Origin: Candidatus Parabeggiatoa sp. nov. 2
Lineage (GTDB): Bacteria > Pseudomonadota > Gammaproteobacteria > Beggiatoales > Beggiatoaceae
Length of the DNA: 64,000 bases
Direction: 5' to 3'
Assembly (NCBI GenBank): GCA_002085445.1
Contig: NBMI01000017.1
Location: 1-64,000, forward strand
Program-made: the position numbers and the translations under genes
Notes under the pieces: generated by a model
The model's database searches: none
Told to the model about the DNA's origin: nothing
What the model saw: the letters and a program-made list of their open reading frames with translations, nothing else
Shown: positions 20,201-29,349 of the stretch, piece by piece
Position numbering within the stretch: position 1 is the stretch's first letter
Layout: each line of letters begins with the position of its first letter

Positions 20201-23200
20201 GGATAGTTAGTATATTCAATCCCTTGAACTTCCGTGATGGAAACAGATTCCGCGTGTTTGAAGGAGTCATCTTTGAGTCTGTCATCAACTTGGTATTCAA
20301 ACACAACAATAGTCTCAAACAGGGCTACGCCACCGGGCACGTCGCTGGAACCAAGAATATCGACTAAGGGCGTGTAAGCATATTGGTCATTTTGTTGTTG
20401 GCGATGTTGGATCGACAGTAACCAGTCAATCAGATCGGAACGATCTACTTGAACCCGCAAGGGTAAGGTATTAAGAAACAGGCCCAACATCCGGTCACAA
20501 CCCCAGAGCGGAATCTGCCGACCCGACGTGGTCACCCCAAAAACCACGTCAGTTTCACCGCTATAACGACTTAACAAACACGCCCACGCGCCTTGTACCA
20601 GCGTGTTGACGGTTAAACGATGTTGACGGCTAAAACGTTCTAACTGCCCCGTCAATTCGGCTTCAAGCCTCAGGCTTTGTTTTTGGTAGTCGGCCGGTTG
20701 GTCGTTGGTAGTTCGCCGGCCCACCATGTAGAAACCGTGCAGTTGCGCTTGCCAATAGGATTTGGCCGCTTGAAAGTCTTGTTGGCTTAACCAATGGATA
20801 TAGTCTCGATAAGGACGACTGGAAGGTAGGCTCGGCTGCCGTTGATTGCAAAACGCTTGGTAAGCCTCAAATAGTTCGGTAAACAAAATAGGTAAACACC
20901 AACCGTCCAGCAGCAGGTGGTGAAAATGCCAAACCAAACGGTATTTTTGGTCGGTTTCCCGAATGAGTTGAACACGCATTAACGGGGCGCCTGTCAATTC
21001 AAAGCCTTGTTGTCGTTCCAAAGTGAGTATGGTTTGTAATTCTTGAGTGCGTTGTTCGGCCGATCGGTCACGCCAATCGAATTCCTGCCAACGCAACTGA
21101 GCTTGTTTATAAACCAGTTGCTGCAGTTGTTCGCCTTGGTGCCAAAAAGCGGTGCGGAGAATCGGATGTTGGTCAACGAGTGCTTGCCAAGCTTGGCGGA
21201 AGGCAGTGACGTTGAGAGCGCCGACTAAACCACAATGCAATTGTTCAAAATAAATCCCACTCTCAGGCGCATAGAGGGTATGAAATAACATCCCCTGTTG
21301 CATTGGAGAGAGTGGGTAGATATCGGCTATGTTATTATTGTAAGCGTGAACGATCTGATCGAGCTTATTTTGGGAAAGTGCGGCCAACGGAAAATCTGAA
21401 GGGCTGTAACCATAATGTGCCGCACAATGTTCAATCAGATGCTGAAGTTGTTGCTGGTAGTTATCCGCCCATTGTTGAATCGTTTGCGCTTGATACTGTT
21501 CACCACTATAACTCCAAGTCAGGCTTAAACAGCCGTTAGCTGTTTGGCCGTTGATTTCAATCAAATGTTCGCGTTCTCCCCGTAAACTGTGGCTCAGTCC
21601 GCTGTCTTCGGTCGCAAAATCCCAGTCATTCTCTGACAAACTTTGGTCAAATTGTCCTAGATAGTTAAAGAGAATTTGCCCTTGCGGTAACTTTTCTTCA
21701 CACAGGTAACGTAATACCCCATAACCGACACCTTCATCGGGGATTTGCCGTAGCTGCTCTTTAATCGCTTTTAAGGCATGCCCTAAATCCGTTTCCATTG
21801 GCAGTGTCAGTGGCCAAGTATAAAGTGACGTAAACCAACCGACAGTGCGTGATAAGTCAATCTCATTAAAAAGCTCAGCACGTCCATGACTTTCAAGGTC
21901 TATGAGCTGTTGCTTTTGTCCCGTCCAAGCCTGCAACGTCAGCATTAATGCCGTCAGCAACACATCACTGATTTGAGTGCGATAAGCAGCCGGGGTTTCA
22001 GTGAGTAAGCGTTGGGTGGTTTCAGCTGACAAACGGATGGTGTAATGTTGGGTATCGGCCATCCGATTGCGACCGTTCGGGTTATCTATCGGTAACGGGT
22101 TGACCATTGGCAAATGATGCCAATCGTTGGTTTGTGCAGCCAACGCGTCGCTTTCGGCCCACTGGGTTAAGTGTTCCGCCCACACCTTAAAAGCACTGGT
22201 TTTGTTCGGCAAACGAATGGGCTCATCGGCCAAAGCCTGATGGTAAGCGGTTTGTAAGTCCTCCAGTAAGATACGCCAAGACACGCCATCTACCGCAAGA
22301 TGATGAATACACCAGAGCAAACGGGCCTGTGTTCCTAACTGGAAGAATACTAAACGCACCAGCGGGCCAGTTTCCAAATTCAAACTGGCTTGCCAAAAGT
22401 CAACACGTTCCTTTAAGGCTTGGGTTTGCGCTTGTCCTTCTAAGTGGCTCAAATCTTCCTGATGGAACGGTAATTCGTCGCTTGGCATCGTTTGCCATTG
22501 TTGCCAATCACCATCCACTTGATGATAACGGAGACGTAGGGCATCGTGATGTTCAAGAATTGCCGCTAACGCTTTTTGTAGGGCTACGTCGTTCAGGTGC
22601 TTTGGCACGGCGAGTAATACCGCTTGATTGAAGTGCCATGGTTCGGCCGGTTGATGGGCAAAGAAGGCGCGTTGAATCGGAATCAGTGGCACTTGCCCGG
22701 TGACTAAGCCTTGTTCGGCCACCAACGTTGTACCCGTGCGTACCACTTGTGCCAGTTCAGCGATGGTTTGGTGCTGGAATATATCACGCGGACTAAGTTC
22801 TAAGTCCACAGCACGGGCACGAGCCACGATTTGTATACTTAAGATAGAATCGCCACCGCGCTCAAAGAAGTTGTCCTGAATACCAATATCGGTTTGTTTG
22901 AGGACGTGCTGCCACACTTCAACTAAACGTTGTTCTGTGTCGGTGCGTGGTGCTTGGGAGTGCTTGGTGGTGGCAGCTAAATCGGGGGCCGGCAACGCGT
23001 TTCGGTCAATTTTTCCGTTCGGCGTTAAGGGCAATTTTTCCAACACCATGACGTGGGCCGGAATCATATAGTCTGGTAAACGCGCTTTGAGCCAAGTTCG
23101 CAACACTTGAGCGATGTCGTCTGTCGGTGTGGCTAACGTGAGATAAGCGGCTAGACGAGGATTGCCTTCGTCCTTGATAAACACTACCACGGCCTCGGTA

Positions 23201-26200
23201 ACGGCTTCATGCTGAGTCAACGTCGCTTCGATTTCGCCAAGTTCGATGCGAAATCCTCGCAGCTTGACTTGATGGTCTAGGCGGCCTAAGTATTCTAGAT
23301 TGCCATCCTCACGCCAGCGAGCTAAATCGCCAGTTTTATAGATTCGTTTCTGTTTTCCAAACAGTTCAATTTTAATAAATTTTTCGGCAGTCAAGTCAGG
23401 CTGATTAAGATAACCTCTCGCTAATCCCACGCCAGCAATGCATAGTTCGCCGGGAACGCCTAGCGGTGTCAAGTTGTGGTAGGCATCTAAAATGTAGATT
23501 TGGGTGCCTAATAGGGGTTGACCGATAGGCGTATTTGCTGAAGTTGCTGAAGTGATCAGCTCAGATGACGGTTCAGTTATCTCAAACAAAGTCGCTGTTA
23601 TCGTGGCTTCAGTGGGGCCATAAGCATTCAAAACTCTTGTCTGGTTAGATAAAGTTTGACGGGTTTGATATGCCAATTGCGAGGAAAGAACTTCACCACC
23701 CAAAATGAGTAATTTAAGTGAGGCCAAACTGGGAGTCTGAGCCTCTTCAGTTAACAGTTGTTGCCAATAAGCGGGTGGCAGATCAACTATGGTGAGAGAT
23801 TCTTTTTCTATCAGAATGGAAAGTTCCCCCGTCGGTAAGCGATTAGTGCTGAGTAAAACTAACCGGGCACCGCCACACCAAGCACTGAAAATTTGCTCGA
23901 TTGAGGCATCAAAATTCAAAGACGCAAATTGCAAGATATGATCACTTGGCTGAATTTGGTAGCTTTGAATTGAATTATGAATATGTTGAGCAATGGCGCG
24001 GTGTTCAATCATCACTCCCTTCGGCTTTCCCGTAGAACCCGACGTATAAATCATATAAGCGAGATGTTCATGCCCCGTTTTTTGCCGAACCCGATTTTCA
24101 GCAAAATAAGCCGCTATGGTGGCCCACTCGCTGTCCAAAGCGACCACCAGCGCCCTCGGTGCTGGCAACCGCTCAATGAGATGAGTTTGAGTTAACAATA
24201 TCGGTATTTGGCTATCTTCCAGCATGAATTGTAGGCGTGGTGCAGGATAATCCGGATCAAGTGGCACGTAGGCACCGCCTGCTTTCAGGATACCTAACAA
24301 GCCAATCACCATCTCTAACGAACGCTCCACGCAAATCCCGACCAAGGTTTCGGCTTGAACGCGTTGTTCAATCAGATAATGTGCTAACTGATTGGCTTTA
24401 AAATTCAGCTCATGATAAGTGAGCGACTGGCCCTCAAACACGACGGCAAGATTGGACGGTGTTTTGTCGACTTGTTCTTGGAATAAGTCAACTATCGTCT
24501 TTTCTTCAAGCGGATAATCCGTTTGTGTTTGATTCCAAGCGATTAATTGTTGTTGGTCGGCCTCAGTCAACAGCGGTAATTGAGATACCGACTGGGCCAC
24601 GTTGTGAACCACTCCTTCCAACAAGACTTGGAAGTGTTCGGACAGATGTTTGAGGGTATCGGAACGGAATAAATCCGTCGCATATTCCCAATCACAAACC
24701 AAAATGTCATCGTGTTCTTCGATACTCAATGTTAAATCGAACTTGGCAATTGTACTCTCTGATTCTACCAAAGAAACCTTTAATTCTGTCAGATCAAGAC
24801 TTTCAGTGGGCACGTTTTGGAGTACAAACATCACTTGGAACAGCGGCGAATGACTCAAATGACGGGCCGGATTCAGTTGTTCAACCAGAACTTCAAACGG
24901 AATATCTTGATGCGCGTAAGCTTCCAACGCGGTTTGTCTCACTTGTTTAAGCAATTCACTGACGGTTTGTTCGCCCTGAATCTGTGTTCGTAATACCAGC
25001 GTGTTGACGAAAAAACCTATGAGTTCTTCTGTCTGATAATGGGTGCGGTTCGCAATGGGGCAGCCCACCAAAATATCGGGTTGTCCACTGTAACGAGACA
25101 ACAGAATAGAAAAAGCCGTCAACAACATCATGTACAACGTCACCTCCTGTTGCTGACTGAGCTGTTTCAACTTGAGCGTCAAGTCAGCCGGTAACGTCGT
25201 TTGCCAATGGGCGCCTTGATAACTCATTACGGCGGGCCTTGGATAATCAACGGGTAATTCCAATAATTCTGGGGAACCGGCTAATTTGTTTTTCCAGTAA
25301 GCCTGTTGACGTTCTAAAATGTCACCCGTTAACCAATGTCTTTGCCAAGCAGCGTAATCAGGATATTGAATGGGAAGTGCCGAGGTGTCAGCTTTCTGAT
25401 TGTGACAATAAGCCGTATATAACGTGCGCCATCCCCGAATCAGAATACCCAATGACCAACCATCACTGATAATATGCTGCATATTAACTAACAACCAATG
25501 CGTTTTGGCTGACAGTTTCAGCAATTGTACGCGCAACAACGGGCCCGTCGTTAAGTTAAACGGGGCCATAGCATGTGCCCTTCTTAGGCGTTCAACTTGG
25601 CTAGGTTGCTCGGTGTCAGAGAGTTGACTTAAATCTATGATTGAAATCGGGTTATAAACGGGTAACACCTGCACAACTGCTTGCCCATCAACTTCTGGGA
25701 AACACAAACGTAAGTTTAAGTGGCGTTCAATTAGATGAATAAACGTCTGTTGCAAGGCACTGAGATTCAATTCTCCTTGAATTGTTAAGGCCGCCGGCAT
25801 ATTGTAAGTGGCACTTGGGCCTTCCAATTGGGCTAAGAACCAGAGTCGTTGTTGGGCAAAAGATAACACCTGTGGTTCGCCTTTGCCCAAAGGCGTGATG
25901 TTTGGTAATTCAGTCTGGCGTTGTTGTTGAGCCAGCCATTGCGCTTGTTCTTGAACCGTGGGCCGTTCAAAAACGACTTTCAGTGGCATTTCCAGTTGGA
26001 AACGCTCACGAATGCGAGATACGAGTTGGGTGGCTAACAAAGAATGGCCGCCGGCTTCAAAGAAATGCGTATTGAGATGAGTGACTTCAACACCCAACAC
26101 TTGGGACCAGAGCAGACACAGAAGCTGTTCGGTTTCGGTTCGTGGGGCCACAGAGTCTACTTCAACCGCCAATTCAGGTGCCGGCAAGGCCTGACGATCA

Positions 26201-29200
26201 ATCTTACCATTGGGCATTAAAGGCAACTTATCAAGCACCGTCAAGTGAGCTGGTATCATATACTCTGGCAAACGGCTTTTTAGCCAAGCACGCAATTCAG
26301 TTATCAGTGAACCGTTATCAGCCGTTATCGGTGAGATTTGTCCACTCGCCTCATTATTCACTTGATCACTGATTACTGATAACTGATCACTGACGATATG
26401 ATCACTGACTACTGATAACTGATCACTGACGATATAGGCCACTAAACGCGGGTTATTCTCCTTATCATAAAGAACAACCACGGCTTCTTTAACGGTTTTG
26501 TGTTGAAGCAACGTGGCCTCAATTTCGCCCAATTCTATGCGGAAACCCCTTAATTTGACTTGATTATCAACTCGGCCCAAGTATTCTATATTGCCATCAG
26601 GTAAATAGCGGGCTAAGTCACCGGTTTTATAGAGACGTGCGCCCGGTTCTAGCTCAAACAGAGCCGGCATAAAGACTTCGGCCGTTTTTTGTGGATTTTT
26701 CAGGTAACCACGCCCAACACCCACACCGCCAACATACAGTTCCCCCACCACACCAATCGGAACCGGTTGCCACCCGGCATCAAGAATATAAAGGCGCATA
26801 TTATTGACGGGTTTCCCTATCGGTGTGTTGCTCACCTCCAAACCCGGCGATTTTTCAATACGGTAATGTGAGACATCATCGGAACACTCGGTCGGCCCAT
26901 ACGCATTTAACAACGGAATGGCCGGGTAAGCCGCCAGCCACTTTAAGCACAATTGGGGCGGTAATGCTTCTCCAGTCAAAATTAACCAACGTAACTGGGA
27001 TAAATTAGGACGTGTTTCAGCTCGAAGCGTGACTTCTTCAAGTATCATTTGTAACAATGAGGGTACAATTTCAAGGACAGTTATCCGTTGTTGCACTACC
27101 TGTTTGAGTAACAGTACCGGATCGGCGGCCGTCTCATCATTGACAATGTGAACACGGCCACCCATCAGTAAAATGGCCAGAAATTGCCAGATTGAAATGT
27201 CAAACGTCTGTGACGCATTTTGGGCGACAATATCGGTTTTGGTTAAATTGAGATCGGCAATTTTGGCGTACAGATGATTTAACATGCCTTGATGTTCGAT
27301 CATAACGCCTTTTGGAACGCCCGTAGAACCCGACGTATAAATCACATAAGCCAAATGAGAGGGTGAACGAAGTCTCACCGGATTCTCATCAGAATAAGTC
27401 GCAATCTGTTCCCATTCGCTATCCAGACAAACCACGCTTGCCTCTCCAACCGGCAATTTTTCAAGCATAAGACTTTGAGTCAACAATACCGGGACTTGGC
27501 TCTCTGTCAGCATAAATTGCAAACGGGAGGTGATATAATTGGGATCAAGCGGCATATAAGCCCCACCCGCTTTCATAACGCCTAATAAACCAATCAGCAT
27601 CTCTAAAGATCGTTCCACGCAAATGCCAACGAGCGTTTCTGTAGAAACGCCCAAACGCATCAAATAATGCGCGAGTTGATTCGTTTTTGCATTCAACTCA
27701 AGATAAGTCAATTGTTGATCTTCAAAAACCACCGCAATCTTTTCTGGCGTTTTCTCAACCTGCGCTTGGAATAAATCCACAATCGTTTTGTCACGGGGAT
27801 AATCCATTTCAGTCTGATTCCAAGCGATTAATTGTTGTTGTTCGGCCTCCGTCAACAGCGGTAATTGAGATAGCCGCCCAACGGGATTAGCGATGATTCC
27901 TTCTAATAGGGTTTTGAAATGGCCTGCCATACGAGTTATCGTGGCTTTTTCAAACAGATCAGTATTGTAATTCCAGAGACCACTGAAAGAACGTTCCTTC
28001 TCAAAAATCGTTAAGGTCAAATCAAAATCGGAACCCCGCTGTTCAAAGGCAAAAGGCTCAAGAATCAATTCTTCTGAATGGGTGGTTTCGGTTGAGTTTT
28101 TGGAACTATATAGTTTATCCCAGACAAAAGCTACTTGAAACACCGGAGAGCGACTCGGCTCTCTTTTCACTTGAAGTCGTTCAACCAACTGCCCAAAAGG
28201 ATAGTCTTGATAATCCAACGTTTCTAAGACGTGATGATGGACACGCTGAAGTAGTTCCTTGAAAGTCGGATTGCCATGAAGTTCGGCTCGCAAGACAACC
28301 TGATTGACAAAATAACCAACAATTTCCGTTAATTCTCGACGGTTGCGGCCCGCCATAGGCGAACCCATCAGAATATCTTCTTGTCCGGTATAACGATATA
28401 AAAGCACTTGAAAGACGGCCAGAAAGAACATATAAGGTGTATTGTGGCTTTCTTCACATAATTGTCTAATCTGATCCGCCATCTTACCGGCCATTTTGTT
28501 AGTAAGTGAAAACCCATAAGTCGCACCACGGTAGGTTTGCACCGGGGGTCTCGGATGATCCGTGGGCAGATTCAGCACCGGCAATTCATCACTAAGTTTG
28601 TTCTGCCAGTAATTCCAGAGCTTTTCGCCAGTAGAGCCGGCAAGCATCGACGTTTCCCAGTGAACGTAGTTTTGATAATGCCATTTCAAAGACGGAAGAG
28701 GATTTGGCCTATTTGACTTAAATGCTTGATAGAGCAGTTGTAATTCTTTGATAAGGATTTCAAGGGACAACAGATCCGTTGCGATATGGTGTACCGTTAA
28801 TAACAAAGCTGTCGTGTCATACAAGTGAGTCACAAGTGACAGTCGCACCACCGGCCCTTGCTCCAGATTAAAAGGACGATCGGCCTCTGTCGCCAGCCAC
28901 TGATTGAAGTCTTCTTGGCACCACTCACTCGCGTCGATCACGTTAACTGGCACATCGGGATTGTGATGAACTTGTTGAATCGGGTTACCCTCGTTATTAG
29001 TCGTATAAGTCGTTCGCAGAATCGAATGGCGCTGCATCAAAACCTCAAACGCTTTTCGCAAGGTTTGAATCTCTAAATCTGACCGGCAACGTGCGGCATA
29101 CATGATGTTGTAAGCAGGACTCTCAGGTGCCAACTGGTATAAAAACCATAGCGCACGTTGCCCCGATGACAGAGGATAAACCTTGGGTGCTTTCAGCAGC

Positions 29201-29349
29201 GCGATAATTTCAGATTTGTATTGTGTTATCTTGGACAACAAGCTAGGCGTTAAGACACCTTTGGGCGCACGGTAACGCAATCGTTCATCTTCAACGAATA
29301 ATTCGATCTTCTGAGCCGAGAGTTCTTGCAAAAAGTTGACTAAATTCAT
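14236..29349 (-). CDS. Giant NRPS: docking-C-A-PCP / C-A-PCP-E / C-A-PCP / C-A-PCP / C(partial)
   Basis: About 5037 residues, starting at MNLVNFLQELSAQKIEL, a TubC-type docking domain. The ATG overlaps the PKS stop as ATGA. Module 1: C with HHIATDL, A (YTSGSTG near residue 680), PCP (GGHSLL near 1107). Module 2: C, A (near 1777), PCP (GGDSIL near 2173), epimerase (HHLAVDGVSW near 2360, RTVGWFTSLY). Module 3: C of DCL type (HHLLLDGW near 2820), A (near 3285), PCP (near 3680). Module 4: C (HHIISDGWS near 3873), A (near 4347), PCP (near 4735). Module 5 begins with C (HHIISDGWS near 4897) and breaks at SPIANRTSIT. Specificity residues: A1 and A3 D-I-W-E-I-T-A-D-D-K, A2 D-A-E-D-I-G-A-I-T-K, A4 D-T-E-D-I-G-T-V-V-K. 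The last two resemble lysine codes. The acidic A1/A3 pocket together with sbnAB suggests Dap. C5 also lacks 87 bp in frame near 14829. Confidence 0.93.
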   Translation of the reverse strand: MNLVNFLQELSAQKIELFVEDERLRYRAPKGVLTPSLLSKITQYKSEIIALLKAPKVYPLSSGQRALWFLYQLAPESPAYNIMYAARCRSDLEIQTLRKAFEVLMQRHSILRTTYTTNNEGNPIQQVHHNPDVPVNVIDASEWCQEDFNQWLATEADRPFNLEQGPVVRLSLVTHLYDTTALLLTVHHIATDLLSLEILIKELQLLYQAFKSNRPNPLPSLKWHYQNYVHWETSMLAGSTGEKLWNYWQNKLSDELPVLNLPTDHPRPPVQTYRGATYGFSLTNKMAGKMADQIRQLCEESHNTPYMFFLAVFQVLLYRYTGQEDILMGSPMAGRNRRELTEIVGYFVNQVVLRAELHGNPTFKELLQRVHHHVLETLDYQDYPFGQLVERLQVKREPSRSPVFQVAFVWDKLYSSKNSTETTHSEELILEPFAFEQRGSDFDLTLTIFEKERSFSGLWNYNTDLFEKATITRMAGHFKTLLEGIIANPVGRLSQLPLLTEAEQQQLIAWNQTEMDYPRDKTIVDLFQAQVEKTPEKIAVVFEDQQLTYLELNAKTNQLAHYLMRLGVSTETLVGICVERSLEMLIGLLGVMKAGGAYMPLDPNYITSRLQFMLTESQVPVLLTQSLMLEKLPVGEASVVCLDSEWEQIATYSDENPVRLRSPSHLAYVIYTSGSTGVPKGVMIEHQGMLNHLYAKIADLNLTKTDIVAQNASQTFDISIWQFLAILLMGGRVHIVNDETAADPVLLLKQVVQQRITVLEIVPSLLQMILEEVTLRAETRPNLSQLRWLILTGEALPPQLCLKWLAAYPAIPLLNAYGPTECSDDVSHYRIEKSPGLEVSNTPIGKPVNNMRLYILDAGWQPVPIGVVGELYVGGVGVGRGYLKNPQKTAEVFMPALFELEPGARLYKTGDLARYLPDGNIEYLGRVDNQVKLRGFRIELGEIEATLLQHKTVKEAVVVLYDKENNPRLVAYIVSDQLSVVSDHIVSDQLSVISDQVNNEASGQISPITADNGSLITELRAWLKSRLPEYMIPAHLTVLDKLPLMPNGKIDRQALPAPELAVEVDSVAPRTETEQLLCLLWSQVLGVEVTHLNTHFFEAGGHSLLATQLVSRIRERFQLEMPLKVVFERPTVQEQAQWLAQQQRQTELPNITPLGKGEPQVLSFAQQRLWFLAQLEGPSATYNMPAALTIQGELNLSALQQTFIHLIERHLNLRLCFPEVDGQAVVQVLPVYNPISIIDLSQLSDTEQPSQVERLRRAHAMAPFNLTTGPLLRVQLLKLSAKTHWLLVNMQHIISDGWSLGILIRGWRTLYTAYCHNQKADTSALPIQYPDYAAWQRHWLTGDILERQQAYWKNKLAGSPELLELPVDYPRPAVMSYQGAHWQTTLPADLTLKLKQLSQQQEVTLYMMLLTAFSILLSRYSGQPDILVGCPIANRTHYQTEELIGFFVNTLVLRTQIQGEQTVSELLKQVRQTALEAYAHQDIPFEVLVEQLNPARHLSHSPLFQVMFVLQNVPTESLDLTELKVSLVESESTIAKFDLTLSIEEHDDILVCDWEYATDLFRSDTLKHLSEHFQVLLEGVVHNVAQSVSQLPLLTEADQQQLIAWNQTQTDYPLEEKTIVDLFQEQVDKTPSNLAVVFEGQSLTYHELNFKANQLAHYLIEQRVQAETLVGICVERSLEMVIGLLGILKAGGAYVPLDPDYPAPRLQFMLEDSQIPILLTQTHLIERLPAPRALVVALDSEWATIAAYFAENRVRQKTGHEHLAYMIYTSGSTGKPKGVMIEHRAIAQHIHNSIQSYQIQPSDHILQFASLNFDASIEQIFSAWCGGARLVLLSTNRLPTGELSILIEKESLTIVDLPPAYWQQLLTEEAQTPSLASLKLLILGGEVLSSQLAYQTRQTLSNQTRVLNAYGPTEATITATLFEITEPSSELITSATSANTPIGQPLLGTQIYILDAYHNLTPLGVPGELCIAGVGLARGYLNQPDLTAEKFIKIELFGKQKRIYKTGDLARWREDGNLEYLGRLDHQVKLRGFRIELGEIEATLTQHEAVTEAVVVFIKDEGNPRLAAYLTLATPTDDIAQVLRTWLKARLPDYMIPAHVMVLEKLPLTPNGKIDRNALPAPDLAATTKHSQAPRTDTEQRLVEVWQHVLKQTDIGIQDNFFERGGDSILSIQIVARARAVDLELSPRDIFQHQTIAELAQVVRTGTTLVAEQGLVTGQVPLIPIQRAFFAHQPAEPWHFNQAVLLAVPKHLNDVALQKALAAILEHHDALRLRYHQVDGDWQQWQTMPSDELPFHQEDLSHLEGQAQTQALKERVDFWQASLNLETGPLVRLVFFQLGTQARLLWCIHHLAVDGVSWRILLEDLQTAYHQALADEPIRLPNKTSAFKVWAEHLTQWAESDALAAQTNDWHHLPMVNPLPIDNPNGRNRMADTQHYTIRLSAETTQRLLTETPAAYRTQISDVLLTALMLTLQAWTGQKQQLIDLESHGRAELFNEIDLSRTVGWFTSLYTWPLTLPMETDLGHALKAIKEQLRQIPDEGVGYGVLRYLCEEKLPQGQILFNYLGQFDQSLSENDWDFATEDSGLSHSLRGEREHLIEINGQTANGCLSLTWSYSGEQYQAQTIQQWADNYQQQLQHLIEHCAAHYGYSPSDFPLAALSQNKLDQIVHAYNNNIADIYPLSPMQQGMLFHTLYAPESGIYFEQLHCGLVGALNVTAFRQAWQALVDQHPILRTAFWHQGEQLQQLVYKQAQLRWQEFDWRDRSAEQRTQELQTILTLERQQGFELTGAPLMRVQLIRETDQKYRLVWHFHHLLLDGWCLPILFTELFEAYQAFCNQRQPSLPSSRPYRDYIHWLSQQDFQAAKSYWQAQLHGFYMVGRRTTNDQPADYQKQSLRLEAELTGQLERFSRQHRLTVNTLVQGAWACLLSRYSGETDVVFGVTTSGRQIPLWGCDRMLGLFLNTLPLRVQVDRSDLIDWLLSIQHRQQQNDQYAYTPLVDILGSSDVPGGVALFETIVVFEYQVDDRLKDDSFKHAESVSITEVQGIEYTNYPITLAVIPGPRLHFKLTYDAKRFSSTSIERMLAHLSRLLSGMVNHPNSALHQLPLLTPAEQQQLIAWNQTQTDYPLDKTIVDLFQEQVDKTPSNVAVVFEGQKLTYQALNFKANQLAHYLIEKGVSAETLVGICMERSLEILISFLGVLKAGGAYLPLAPNSLAPRLHFMLTESKVPVLLTQSLLLEKLPVVEANVVCLDSDWEQIAAYSDENPERRCSPDNLAYVIYTSGSTGVPKGVMVEHQGMLNHLYAKIDEIKLTKTDIVAQNASQTFDISVWQFLAILLMGGRVHIVNDETAADPVLLLKQVVQQRITVLEIVPSLLQMILEEITLQAETRPNLSQLRWLILTGEALPPQLCLKWLAAYPAIPLLNAYGPTECSDDVSHYRLENSPGLEVSNIPIGKPVNNMRLYVLDASGQLVPIGVVGELYVGGVGVGRGYLKNSPKTAEVFVPDRFSQESGARLYKTGDLARWREDGNLEYLGRIDHQIKLRGFRIELGEIEATLTQHEAVTEAVVVLIRDEGNPRLAAYITLATPTDYIAQVLRTWLKARLPDYMMPAHIMSLEQLPLTPNGKIDRNALPAPDLAQPDVLKEPQSEVERLLSQIWSQVLGYEISNTKADFFEAGGHSLLATQLVSRIRERFAVEMPLKKVFEHALLQEQAQWLAHQQRGISLPPLTPLAEGEPLVLSFAQQRLWFLAQLEGPSATYNLPAALRIEGELSQGALQQSFISLIEHHVNLRLCFPEVDGQATVQVLAVYNPYGLIDLSALPLAQQQGLANHIIEAFASAPFELTNGPLMRVQLLKLSTQEHFLLVNMHHIISDGWSISVLVRQWSKLYLAHLQNRAPQLPVLSIQYPDYAAWQRNWLQGELLERQLTYWKEQLAGAPALLELPTDYPRPAVMSYQGAQLQTRLPAEFTARLKSFSQQNGFTLYMTLLAAFHILLSRYSGQADILVGSPIANRTHQQTEDLIGFFVNTLVLRTQVNSKVPVTQLLQQVRQTALQAYAHQDIPFEYLVEQLNPARSLSHSPLFQVMLVLQNAPEEQLELGGLKVSNEDSESTIAKFDLTLSITEHDEVLVCEWEYCTDLFREDTIKRLSEHFQVLLESIVNNPAMSVSQLPLLTQAEQQQLMAWNQTQTDYPVEKTIVDLFQEQVEKTASNIAVVFEGQKLTYHELNRYANQLAHYLIEKGVQADTLVGICVERSLEMVIGLLGILKAGGAYVPLDPDYPAPRLQFMLEDSQVPVLLTQSHLIERLPTHQAKLVGLDREWAMIAAYSGSNPEKQSGPENLAYVIYTSGSTGKPKGVMIEHAALIHFIHSAVKIYPIYEEDSVLQFASINFDTAVEEIYPGLTQGGRLILRDKGMLDTEHTFLQTCQHKAVTILDLPTAYWQQVITAPDSKNNWPESVRLVIIGGEAASLQHVKYWQQTFSQQVQLLNTYGPTEATVVASTYRLTESVSHLPIGKPILGTQIYLLDAHHNPTPIGIPGELCIAGRGLARGYLNRPELTLEKFIELDIFGEQKRLYKTGDLARWREDGNLEYLGRRDHQVKLRGFRIELGEIEATLTQHEAVTEAVVVLFKDNGNPRLAAYITLATPTDDYAKVLRTWLKARLPDYMMPAHIMSLEQLPLTPNGKIDRNALPAPDLAQSDVVVEPQSDFERLLCQIWSEVLGYEISNTKTDFFEAGGHSLLATQLVSRIRERFTVEMPLQKVFEHARLQEQGQWLTHQQRGTPLPPLTPLAEGEPLVLSFAQQRLWFLAQLEGPSATYNMPAALRLSCELSVNALQQSFISLIEHHVNLLPLAQQRVANHLIELEANAPFELTSGPLMRVELLKLSTQEHLLLFNMHHIISDGWSISVLVRQWAELYLAYVQNSVPELPAMSIQYPDYAAWQRNWLQGELLERQLSYWKEQLAGAPALLELPTDYPRPAVLTYEGSYLQTRLPAELTARLKSFSQQNGVTLYMTLLAAFQILLSRYSGQHDILVGSPIANRTSIT
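26361..26436 (-). repeat. TAACTGA-type repeat in frame inside adenylation domain A1
   Basis: Two blocks of tandem TGATCACTGA / TTACTGATAACTGA units lie in the C-terminal part of the module 1 adenylation domain. They translate as SDQLSVVSDHIVSDQLSVIS, followed by DQVNNEASGQ, directly before the conserved LRAWLKSRLPEYMIP segment. The same heptamers fill intergenic regions near 38600, 47250, 55400, 57430 and 57950. The insertion point is the loop before the C-terminal subdomain; modules 2, 3 and 4 have a short repeat-free loop there. Confidence 0.9.
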
